DNA of 64,000 nt, from contig JAKZAN010000004.1 in NCBI GenBank assembly GCA_023053545.1, positions 6,324,001 to 6,388,000 on the forward strand. Reading direction: 5' to 3'. Shown piece after piece: positions 34,945-46,100 of the stretch; the stretch's first letter is position 1; each line of letters opens with the position of its first letter. The notes under the pieces are model-generated. The model made no database searches. It was not told where the DNA came from and saw only the letters and a program-made list of their open reading frames with translations. The stretch is from Lepidurus packardi (lineage: Eukaryota > Arthropoda > Branchiopoda > Notostraca > Triopsidae). The position numbers and the translations under genes were made by a program.

Positions 34945-37900
34945 ACTGGGAAGCAAAACTACAGTACTGAGCCCACTAAAACCCACAAATCAACGTTCGG
35001 GAGTGAACTCACGACAAGAACAAATGAAGCTAATCGGGCACTAAGTGCACGGTAAGAATCTGCATAACAACACGTCTCCCACGCTTCAAGTCTCCAAGAC
35101 AAATGTGATATTAATTAATACTACCAACTCTTGTCACCAAGTCAGTTTGCTGGTTCAACTCGAAATCGAAACACTTTCGCTCGGACGGGCGGATGGTATA
35201 TTGTGAGAAAATTAAGTGGGGAAGGAGGTCCTAAAAAGGTAGAGGAAGCCCGGAGTTGTAGGTGACAACCTACAAAGGGCGCATGTTCGTTAGCCCCACA
35301 ATAGCCCACCCCTCTTTCAGTTTGGAACTAGAGCGTAAGCCAACTAAATAACACGTTCACGTTGTTATGTACCTTTTCGCCTGAACCAGGCTGCCAGCGT
35401 TATGCGCGTCTTAAGCAAAACGTCCACGCAGGTACAGCAAAAGCTATAGGCGGCAGATATATACGGGCCAGAAAATATCAACAGCCAGAAAATCAAGTAT
35501 GAACAACTGAAGCAACGCAGATCGATGCAAAGGATCAAGTTATCGACAAGAAACAAGACTAATGCCCCCCTTTTTTTACTATTACGAAAGAAATCTACCT
35601 TACAAGGACTTTGCACCTCAAATATCTACAACATGCAGTGGCGACAATGCCTCGCAAAAACACCATGCATTTGCCAGAATACACAAACACGAGACCAGAC
35701 AGCACCGACTGGTTTAAAACATCGGCCAGATTGAATGCAAAATGTATCTCTGACAGGGGAAAGTTGCATGGCGACGCTGATGACCCGCAACGCAAAAACG
35801 GCAGCTCCAATGACCAGGAACCGTCTCACGTCATCTTGGAAAATATAGCTGCACTTTTTTATGGACTGGATGCTTATTATCGTCTGAAAGGAACTGGGTA
35901 AATAGTGAAACTTTTCCTTCACGAACTAAACCAATACAAACAGCTATTTTTTTTTTGTTTCCAATTAGGAACTAACTTATTTCCGCACTCCAAAACGTAC
36001 AGGATATTATACTACAAAATAAATAAAATAAAGCAAAAAAGTTGCCAAAAAACGAGCAAAGTATATTATCTGGGATGTTAGACTGCCCGGAAATAGAAAA
36101 AAGCGCGCATTCTTGGCAGCACCATATCGCTAGTAGTAGTACTATACACATTACTTGCGTTCTAGCAAGCAGACGTCAAGCTTTCTATCGTCAACGAGTC
36201 GCTAATTTGCTAATTCGCTCATTAAGACAGCGACTTCAAGTATCGCTAACAACTTGCATGCGCACGTAAAACTTGTGAACCAGGCGTAAAGAAGGGTATA
36301 TATTTTAAATATGCCCTATATTAAGACTGAAAAAATGGAATAAAAAGAAAGTCAGAGATTGGCATCAAAGTTGGGTTGCACATACGCAATCTGCGGCTTT
36401 CACCAGCAAAGCTCTCAAGCAAAACGTTCAGACCAAGTGATTCCTTTTACGCAAGGCTTGATGCAGCAGCGACTCATTAATTAAGTTACATGAAAGAAAA
36501 ATACCCTCCAACACTTTCCTTCCGTTTTTTTTTCTTTTTTTACGAGCGACTCCTTTTCAACAACTTTCGCCACCACAGCTTAAGTGTATAAGAATTTTAA
36601 AAAAAGACATACGATTGCTTGCTTGATTTATCTTTGACTTTCTGAAAAGATTTGAAGGGGGGACAGGCGACTAATTTCCGTCTTGTCGGTCACTTTTTCC
36701 TTTGACTTGTGGACTTCAGGAGGTTACGGAGAGGCGTGGCTTTGGGAATGTAGTTCGGGATTCTCGATGTACCGTTATCCCAACCCCAAAACGCAATAGC
36801 CAAACGGGACAGTGGAAAAATGGTCGATATTTGAGGCCCGTCTACGGAAAACCAGAGCCTGTCCACATTAAAACAACCTTTGGCCCCGCCGGTTGCTATG
36901 GCAACACCTCCTTATTGACTCTGATTGATCACCTTGGCGCACACCATCACTCCCCTGCGCGGTAACCCCCTTCTCCTACCATAAATTCTGAAGAAATAAA
37001 AAGAAAAGTACTTTTCACGTTCAGCGTTTTGGCTTGCGCGACCGAAACAAATCATATTCACCTATAATAAAAAAATCGCTTATATTTTCCCCATTTCTGT
37101 CGCCACAGATTGGACCCCGAAAAAAAACGTAAAGCAGTAAAAGGGATTACCAATCATCCATAACGCTGGCGAAATTTTATTTTTAAAAAATGCTTTATAT
37201 CGCATTCCTATGAATGAGGAAAAATAAGGAAAAAAGGATTTGCTTATTATTTCCTCTATATTTACAACACCGTTTTCACTTTTAATACTGCAAGAGAAAA
37301 GAAATGGACTCCGCGAGTGTGTCAAGAAAGCTTAGTCTTGCGAAACTCTGCATTCCCAAACTTCGACCACGAACAACCAGGCTTTTTTTATTTTTTTAAA
37401 GTAAAAAAAAGCGTTGTTGCCCCCTGTCCAACTCATTGTCCCACAGGTGTTAAGCCTCAAACCGCTAAGATGTCATGTAAGCTTAGTCTTGATTGACACG
37501 GGTCGTAAACTAATACCTTCCCTTTAGTTATATACACACACCAGAACCTATAACGCTACGAAACGGAGATTATAAACGCTTTGGTTAGAAAACTGGTGGC
37601 GTACGAGAGACTTGAACGATGTAAGAAAAGCTCGTGACTCGAACCAGTCAAGACACGGACGTTAGCTCGTTAGTTCTACTCATTTCGCAATAACAAACCG
37701 TCATTTTGCGGACTTTCGCTGACAAGTGAACAATAGGAATTGATCTGGGTTTTATACACGTCATCACATGAGGTCTAAGGTTAAGTCGCTCCTACCTTAC
37801 GGTACTCTACATAAGAAAAGAGCGTACTGCAAATAAGACTTATTTTTACACCCCCAATTCAATTACGCTCTGCTCTTTTCAAGGATTTTTTTTCTATTTG

Positions 37901-37970
37901 ATTTCGGCGTCAGCATCGCTCGTTGCTGAAGATTTTAAATGCGAGTACATGGGTTAAATGAACATTCTTT
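34945..37970. other. Region upstream of MYRF, no gene recognised
   Basis: This should include the MYRF 5' untranslated region and promoter, but no clear TATA/initiator pair stands out next to the ATG at 34942-34944. Several AT-rich tracts and short frames are present and none is convincing. Confidence 0.4.
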
Positions 37971-38193
37971 TCCGACAGTTGCAAGAGCAAAAAGCGCAGT
38001 GAAAAGTCTATTTCAGACCCTAAAATCGGAGAATATTAATAAGAACCTACGCAAATTAATCAGAAGCAAAGGCAATTATTTCCTGCTCATTTCCGGCAGT
38101 TATAAGAGAAAAAAGCGCAGTAAAAAGTCTACTTGAGGCCTTAATTGTAGACAATATTAATGAGAACATACACAATCAGAAGCGCGGTCAATC
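37971..38193. repeat. Tandem direct duplication, 121-bp period
   Basis: The block beginning ccgacagttgcaagagcaaaaa at about 37973 recurs at about 38093 as ccggcagttataagagaaaaaa. Shared later segments include gcgcagt.aaaagtct, acaatattaat/gaatattaat and cagaagc. The second copy is more diverged towards its 3' end. No gene overlaps it. Confidence 0.8.
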
Positions 38194-41100
38194 TGATTGA
38201 ACGCGAACTTTTTAAGGGATAAAATTACTATTAAAAGGTGTGAACAGAAAGAGAGTCAATTTTCCTAGCTTGCAGATTAAGGACCCAAGCATGGAGCACT
38301 CGTGTAGTACAAGCAAACTGGGTATATGATGAAAGAATGGGGCAAATGGGGCACGCGGGTGACAATGAAGGGAGTAATGTCAAGCCAAGTAAATAAAAAC
38401 TTTGTGCGTAAGTGCGTCTAAAGTGTGGATAAGATCTATACTTTTCCTGCCACACGCTTCCCACCCTCCCGAAGAAAAATGGAAAAGAAAAAGCCCACGC
38501 ACAACAAAAGGTAGAAATGTGGCTTTTATGACCTTCTTTGTCTGGAAGTCTCTTCTCGGTTTCCCTAGACGCCTTCTCAGTAAAGAACTTGACTTGACTC
38601 ACGCCACGGATATCGCACCTTACAGGTCTATAACCGTTACAACTTATGCACGCGACTAAAGCTTCCAAACTTTTCTGGGGGTTTTAAAGTTATAATAAAA
38701 ACGAGCGTTATTTCGAAGAGAGAGGGAAAGGGAAAGAAATAGTTCTTAATGTTCTCTAGGAGGCATTGGAGCTCTACCAGGTGCGATTACAGGTGTGCAA
38801 ACCCAGATTCGCTTCTTTCATTAAAACCTTCCGTGACCTTTGCTACGTCTGGAATGGAATCAATAGAATCCCTGACACGTTTTGCGCCCCCTCCTTAACA
38901 TTTTCTTCGTGCATTTGCGATGCTGTTGTCAAGCGATAACTTTGTCATCAAATGCGCTGCCTTTTCGAGAAAAAAACGTTTTCAGATCCTTTCTACCTGC
39001 TCATCTCAAGCTTCCTTCTACTACACACACAAAGCTGTGGCCTTAATATGGGCTAGTATGCGGAAGAAGACCCAGTAAGCTAAGGGACTTCTGCCATAGG
39101 CAGTGAGAGAGCAAGAACTGCATGCAAGGTCATGTCAAAATTTCGTCCCATGTGCTTCCACCACAAGGCTAAACGAGCTTGACTGTTCGGCATTGCTTTT
39201 TCAGACTGTTTGTTCAAATAAAATAAGTAAAACTACATTGAAAATATGATCAGCACTCGAAAACTAGAATAAATAACAGTTTTTTTGCTCTCCAAAAATC
39301 TACTGAGCTTCATCATTATTCTTGGCCCGCCGTCTCATCCGGTCAAGGGAGTTGGTTCAATGACTAACCAAAACTCGGTGGGTCTAGCAGAATCAAGAAT
39401 GAGAGACCTGTATCCCATCAGAATGGGATTATTGTATGTTCGCGTTGTATGTGTACCAGGCAGAAACCAAACTTCCCAAGTTTTCGTTAGTAAAGGGGAA
39501 TTCCGGGGTCACGCCTGAAGTTCAAAACCTGTTTGTGAGTTAGCTGGAAATAAAGACGAAGTGAGTAGAAAGGATGCTGAAACTTTTGTACTCCATCAGC
39601 ATTTTACTCTCTTTCACCTCTTTATCCATTCCCCTCGCTTCTTTCCTCATGCTGGTGTCTTTCGCTTGGTTTGCATGACGTTTCGCATGAGCTGACCGTG
39701 TGCTGCCCTAGGGCTAGTTGTCACTACACCAACAGGTAGCTCTTGTACTAACAGGACGCGAATGAAATCAAGCGAACATCTAGGATGCTAAAATAATCAT
39801 ATTCTAAACGAAACAACGTCCAACACAACACATGACCGGATTTTTTTTTTCTGAAAAACAGACACTGATTAAGTTAAACTAGAAAGCCTGATTTTTGGCT
39901 ACAAGCCCAAGCTGGAAGTAATCAAAAGAGGAAGCTTTATGGTCTGAACCGTACGATGTTGAATTACAAGCTCTCTCTCTCCCAATTTTCCGAGACCCAA
40001 AATAGTTGTACAGTGAGGACACGATAAGGATAGGATTCGTCCAATTGCAAGCACAAGAGGCGAAGCAATTGAGATTTAGATACAACTGGTTTGCCTTGAG
40101 CGACAGTGGGTGAATACAATGTTGATGTTGATCTACCAATAACAAAGCATGCTTAAAAAACAACAATCATTTAAAACTTACCCAAAATCGCTTGCAGGGT
40201 AGGATCCTCGCCAAGTAAATCCATAGGGTAACTTTTCGGTAATCCAAACCACTTCGGAGAATCGCAAGACAAGGTATATTCTAGCGCGCAATTTGCCCCG
40301 GTCACTTTTGTGCTGTCACCCAGTCGGGACTCCAACTAACGTCATTTTACACTTCCTTCTTTCACAAGCCCATGGGTGTCAATATGGTTCACACGGGTTT
40401 CCAATCCTGTAGAAGAAAAGAGAACACAGTAAGTAATCCTGTTCAATTTTTCTGTAGAATGCTGCTGATTTACAATGCAAGACTGTGTTCAACATGAAAA
40501 AAACAGATTCACTTCACAAGACCGTCAAACTGGAGAATGGGCACAAGCAACGAGAATACAACCACTTGCTCATTCCTTGACTTACCACACAACACCTGAG
40601 GCACCACAGCCTCGACCAAGTGAAAACCCGAAGGAGCGCTTCGAAGTACCTTGACGTATTTAGGCTAGCCACCACTAGGTAGCGTCAGCTACCAATCTTT
40701 TTTTAGTTACTGTACTTATGAAAACTAGAAGCACACTTGCGACTGTCAGGAACCGATTTAAAAGGTTTAATCAATGCATACTTTGCAATAGGAAAATATC
40801 TTAGTAAAAGAATATTGTCTGTGAGAAAGACCTCGGAATAAACAGTTCCGGAAAACCTAGACAGTAAAACTTCGTGTTCTCTTCAGTTACTAATATTTTT
40901 CTTGTAATTTTCTGTATCTTCTGTATCTTCTGAATATTTACGTATTTTTGTTAAATTTTCAAGAATCCATGCTAAACTGCAGAATTATTCAAATAGGTGC
41001 GCACCCAGGGTATTAGTCAGTGCCCCCTTAGATCATATATACCATAGATGGGGCACGGCTACACTGAGGTGCAGCGGAGTTAATGGGGCGCTAGTAGTAG

Positions 41101-41400
41101 ATATGGCCCCAGCAATGGCGATTATTGTTTACAAATCATCAGCGTTTCTATAGTTCGACGTTTGTGGCGCTTGGTTTAAACAATACTTAGGATTCCATTA
41201 CAAACAATGGTGCCAAAGGGCTCATATCCAGGTTATTAGAAAAGAGAGGAAAAGGGAAGAATATAGCTTTTCATATGAACGTTATTTCAATATGTAATAT
41301 TTTTTTATAAATAATTATTTGGAACACGTTTCCTTGGACTAACGTAGAATTGTTTGCGCAAGGGGAAAAGATTGTAGGGAATCGCGAGTCCAAAACGATG
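38194..41400. other. Intergenic, no gene recognised
   Basis: It contains short frames only, the longest being 145 codons on the minus strand (38231-38668) with no domain. A small ttctgtatc tandem repeat lies near 40911-40933. Confidence 0.4.
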
Positions 41401-41720
41401 TCAAAGGATTTGTTCAGCAAATTTTTCCTGTCTGAAATTATTCACGGTAATGCCAAATAGGTTTCTACTACGAATTAGCTGAAAGACAAAGGAATTACAT
41501 GGCATGCGTCTCCCTAGCAAAGTTTCATAAACCGCGCCTTGATTTGGCCACAACAACGGCGGTTGAGTTTGAATTAAGTCGAGCAAAGCCGTCCACATAG
41601 GGTGCGTTTTATTGTAAGCTGTTCCGTTGCACCAGTCCTTCAGATGGACAGCTCTCGTTGGCAATAAAACGAACGTTCTGCAGGTCGCCGTTCAACTTGC
41701 TGGCTGAACGAGCATTGACA
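41401..41720 (-). pseudogene. Fragment resembling the C-terminal part of an alpha-1,4-galactosyltransferase-like enzyme
   Basis: The 87-codon frame at 41401-41664 reads WCNGTAYNKTHPMWTALLDL, then a conserved-looking LLWPNQGAVYETLLGRRMPC. The layout NG..-HP.w..lL.-W..qG...-l...C recalls the glycosphingolipid alpha-1,4-galactosyltransferase C-terminal domain (Gb3_synth type), which acts in the Golgi. A short stretch immediately upstream, in another frame, reads GDLQNVRFIANESC, suggesting one frameshift. The rest of such an enzyme (DXD region, signal anchor) is not visible, so it would be a truncated or decayed copy. An alternative is a single exon of a gene whose other exons I missed. The family assignment is from pattern memory only. 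Confidence 0.28.
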
Positions 41721-42050
41721 GTTGACAAGCTTAGGGGCGGGCTTAGGGATCGTCCCGAGTTCTACTATGCACCAGGGAACGGAAGACGGTTTTCGAGTTA
41801 CGCGCCAAGCCATCCCGTTGAGCTGTTCACGCTAAAACGCCAATCCTGCTGATCCCCGTCCATGCGAAAGTGCCAGTTGAGCCAACTGGACAACACAGTT
41901 ACTCAGTTCCGTTCATAATAAAAGGCACGCATAGTCCTGCCCTAGCTATAGTATATATGATCTAAGAGCCCCGAACGAGATTAATATTACTACCACCAGG
42001 TGACGCGTGATTTGAGTATTTGTTCATAAATCGGCAATACTTTTTGAATT

Positions 42051-42364
42051 TTATAGTCTTTACCAAATCCGCTATCTAGTAACAAGAATGGTCGAAATCC
42101 ACCATTTTAGTTACGTTTTCTACAAGGCCCGTAAAGTAAACAAACCAAAACAACTGACAAGTGTCAGTCATTGTCTATTGCGTTGTGCTTTCTTATTTCA
42201 GATTCTGAAGAATTTGTTTAGTTTAAGTAGCAAAGTTTTTTGCTACTTAAACTTGCCTGTTGTGTTTTGGTTTGTTTACTTTACGCGCCTTGTAGAAAAC
42301 GTACCTAAAAGGGGGGATTTCGCCCATTCTTGCCACTAGGGAGCGAATTTGGTAAAGATTATAA
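42051..42364. mobile_element. Foldback (long inverted-repeat) element, about 314 bp
   Basis: The left arm, about 42051-42150, and the right arm, about 42265-42364, are reverse complements at roughly 85 percent by eye. Paired pieces include tagtctttaccaaat with atttggtaaagattat, caagaatgg with ccattcttg, acgttttctacaagg with ccttgtagaaaacgt, and gtaaagtaaacaaaccaaaac with its complement. The centre has its own near-perfect hairpin, gtttaagtagcaaa/tttgctacttaaac, at about 42217-42252. There is no coding capacity, so it resembles a non-autonomous foldback or MITE-type insertion. A target-site duplication is not certain. Confidence 0.85.
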
Positions 42365-42525
42365 TACCGCTCAATTTAGTAAAAACCACGCATACTTATT
42401 TTAAAGAGCGAAAACTGCTTTACACTCGACAAGTCGAAGAAGAAATTGTGAATTTTGTAAGCAGTATGAAAAAGAATAAGCCCTTTCTTCGCAATTTTTA
42501 CGGTATGCTTTCTGATGTTGATTGA

Positions 42526-42568
42526 ACGGTGCAACTATTCCTACAAGACAACTATTCCTACAAGCCTA
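42526..42568. repeat. Short tandem pair, caactattcctacaag
   Basis: A 16-nt word occurs twice, separated by 2-3 nt. It lies between the foldback element and the duplicated block upstream of the phosphatase. Confidence 0.75.
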
Positions 42569-42852
42569 TATAGGATAGTTAATCGTGACGTTATATTTGA
42601 CAAAGTTTATGTTTCTTATCATCTTCTCCATTGGCTTTCCTATCTAGCTTATCGCGACCACTATATCCTGTACAGGAAGGAAAAACTTTTCTTCTGGGTG
42701 CGCTAACGCAAAAACCGCGATAAAAAGTTCGGTCGAGCTAACGTGCGTTATGCAACTGTCATTTTGTCCCTAAGAGATGTAATTTTACTTCTAAATGTAT
42801 CCTTATCATTCATTCTCGTATTTCCGTTCTTAGTGATTAGTCATCACCCTAT

Positions 42853-43175
42853 CGGGAAAACCACGTGATTGCATGCTAGACCGATGGAATCGGTCAGTTT
42901 CGAAAAGCACTGAAATGAGCCTGAACGCTAATTTTTATCGTTGCAATAAAATTAATTTCTTTTCCCCGAAGAGCTTTTGTTGGCTTGTGTAGAGAAGATT
43001 TAGCGAGTGCCATTGGCGAAACCACACTGATTGCATGCTGGTCCCGTGAAATTCGTCAGTTTCGATCAAGAGTGAAATGAGCCTGAACGCTAATTTTGAT
43101 CTTTGCGATAGAAACTCAATTATTTTCCCAGAAGAGCTTTGTTGACTTGTGGAAATAAGATTTAACAAGTATATT
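42853..43175. repeat. Tandem duplication (162-bp period) immediately upstream of the phosphatase start codon
   Basis: The word attgcatgct recurs 162 nt later, and both copies continue with gtcagtttcga, gtgaaatgagcctgaacgctaattt or near, ttttccc.gaagagctttgttg and agaagattta/ataagattta. Copy 1 is about 42853-43014 and copy 2 about 43015-43175. Copy 2 ends about 20 nt before the ATG at 43196, so the pair covers the presumed promoter and leader. Confidence 0.87.
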
Positions 43176-43195
43176 AGTGATATTGATTGGTCGCT

Positions 43196-46100
43196 ATGCG
43201 GTCCAAAGTGGAATATTGCCAACTGCTAACATTTAGCTTGGTAATAGTTACAGGACGATTAATACATGGGGAAAATGAGAACGCTACAACCGAATCTTTA
43301 CTCAATATCGAAGAATTCAATTTCACGACTCTTCCCATGGTTGGGGCCACTCTGCGATCTGAACCTAAGTTAAATGAAAACTATACCGATGGGAGTTCAG
43401 TGCTTGCAATACATACCAAAAGTTCGAATAACGATGATGTTAAAGGCGACCTGGTTGAGACATTGGTAAGTGCAAGCGATAATTCAAAGTCAGTCTTGAC
43501 GAAATTAATGGATCAAGTTGGGGCTAACGCTAAAGCGGAATTATCAACCATTAAAAGTGTTGAGCGTGTGGGCAATGAGGTTACTTCAAGTGACAACCTT
43601 ATGCCAACAAGTAACCCCAACGAAAGTCCAACGCATGCAAATGAGAACGCTACAACCAATCCTTCACTCAATACCGAAGAAATTAATACCACGACTTTTT
43701 CCATGGTTGGAGCCACTCTCCGATCTGAAACTAAGTTGAATGAATACAATACAGATGCGAGTTTAATTCCTGCAGAAAGCATTAAAAGTGTTAATTTTGA
43801 AGATGCTAAAGGCGAGATTGCTGAGAACTTGGAACACTTCGAATCTTTGCAAGCAAGTAACCCCAACGAAGGTCACAGAAATCCGGTAAAACGCAAGGTT
43901 AATTTTACATGCTTTTTCTTAACCCTAGTTCAATCATGTGTATTCTATAGGCTAGGGACACAAGTTCTCGTACCTTCACTTCAAATATAAACAGTTGCAA
44001 TTGTAAGTGGCTATTCAAACGTAAAATTTATATTAAAGTTTTAATTGTTATTGTATTGCTTTATCTCGTAGCTGAGAACTACAGTCCGCATTTCACGATC
44101 ACAAACCTGTCCCCTAACAATGTCAGCGTTGAATGGCGACATTCTGAATGTATCAAAACCCAAGAGAATGTGATCTACTATGATATTATCATCCGTGGAC
44201 CAAGCAACGAAAACTATGCGTATGTAATTGAGAATTTATTGGTAATTTTGTGCTGATTGCCGATCATTTTACGTAGTTTTGGGTATGACAAGTACACAAA
44301 GCAAGCGACAATATCTAGTGGATCATCATCAACCTTAGAGAAAAATAAGGATTTCACATTCATACCATGCGCATCCTATGAAGCCATATTAAAAATAGTT
44401 TGGTCGAATCAGAAGACAGATGAATATTTCCAAAAATTTATCATACCATTAAGTATTTCAGGAAAAATCGATTCGAACTATTTTGACATTCTACTGCTTT
44501 CAAAGACACAGGTAATCCAATGGAGACATACAGGAAAATCCAGGAGAAGACCGGCCCAGGCTGGATTAGTCTGACTTGGGATATGAGTAGAGCATGCATA
44601 TCCAACCTAAGTTCACTGCAAGTCGAGATCAGTGGAGGACGAGATAAACCGAAGCCAAGCATATTTCAATTACCATTGGAATCGTGCGCTACATGGGATT
44701 CGAGCGATACCAAAGTTACTCTTAATCTAACCAACTCTCATCAAAATTGTCTGAAAAATTGGCTCTGGGAACCATGCACCGAGTACAATTTAAGCTTAAC
44801 TCCAATTTTGCACAACAGACGATTCGACGCAAGCGCTGAGGTTCGTACCACGGTCATAATTATCCGTACTCCGGTTGGTAAGTGGACAAACAAAATTTTT
44901 CAAATTCTATATGCTTTAATGCTGTTATATTTTCATGCTATAGAGGACTCCGAAGCAGACGCCAAAGTACAAGATTTACAAATAGTCAACAAAGGCTCCG
45001 ACTGGCTTTTGTTGCGTTGGAAAGCGCCGTATTGCCTACCAGAGACCGGAAAAGTGTATTCCTTTATATTACAAATGAAGGGAAGCACTACGTGGAGACC
45101 GTGTGAGGAAACTCTGTCTTTAGATACCGCTCTACGGAGTAGTCCCGAAGCAGACAAACACTACCATGTTTATAACCTAACCCAATGCGACAGAGCATTT
45201 CTAACATCCTGTACAACCTACAAGATTCGGGTTCGTAATGAATATACAAATACAGCCATCTCCAACAATGCGCAGAGAAGAGGTGATGTCAGTGGAACAA
45301 CGCTGCCTCCTTCCATTGAACAATTACAAATTGAAAATCCATCTGAAAGCCAACTTAAAGTAATTTGGAGAATTTCCACTTGTCCTGAGTACCCGCTGTC
45401 GAAATATAGCCTCACCATAAAGGCTGATTCCCAACCAGACACTAGTTTTTCGTTGGATATTGATTCCAAATGTACCGAAATTAGCATAGGGAAAAAAAAC
45501 ACCGATTGTGGAGCACAACATACAATTTTACCTTGCACAAACTACGAATTCCGGCTAACACCTTTTTTCCTCGAAAGCCCAAAAAAAGAAAATGGGACAC
45601 AAATTTCCTATCTTACGAAGTTTCCGAGTAAGTACTTTTTTATCGTTCCGTAGATTTCTCCTTAATTTGTTAGTTTAAATAGAAACAGGACAATACTATG
45701 CCATGCAGAATGGGGAAGTCGGATCGCAGTGGGCGGTATTAGACTTCACCTTACATCCGCAATGTCTTCGCTACGTGGAAAGCTTACGTCTCACCTTGAT
45801 TGAGGACATTTCTGGATCTCCTTCGACGTATTTAGTTGCTCGAAGCAATTGTTTCCTGCAAAGTACCATGGATGGGGCATTACACTTAAATCTCACCTAT
45901 TCACAATGTTTTCCGGACTTCCTCGGTTTCCAGTCATGTTATGGACACTACAGTGTAAAAGTACTTCCGACATTGGAATCAGCTTCAGGGACGCTTGGAC
46001 AGCCGTCACAAATTGGGACACGGATTGAACTATTAAGAGGTTAACCATATAATGCTAGTCATACATGCTTATTTCTATAATAAACTCTGTCCCCTTCTAG

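Noticed and set aside
37626..37650. B-box-like GGTTCGAGTC on the minus strand
   Set aside because: The flanking bases do not pair as a T stem and no A box or acceptor stem fits.
38231..38668. 145-codon minus-strand open frame
   Set aside because: No domain, cysteine-rich random-looking composition and no splice context; within chance length for this window.
42515..42706. 63-codon plus-strand frame upstream of the phosphatase
   Set aside because: Starts inside a small tandem repeat, has no domain and no splice link to the phosphatase exons.
43513..43866. 117-codon minus-strand frame opposite the phosphatase stalk exon
   Set aside because: Shadow of the real plus-strand exon, whose signal peptide and repeats are clear.
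44512..44530. Exon continuing through GTAATCC at 44512 in the previous frame
   Set aside because: That frame soon stops. A donor at 44453 (GTATTT) and acceptor at 44510-44511 restore the FN3-like frame.
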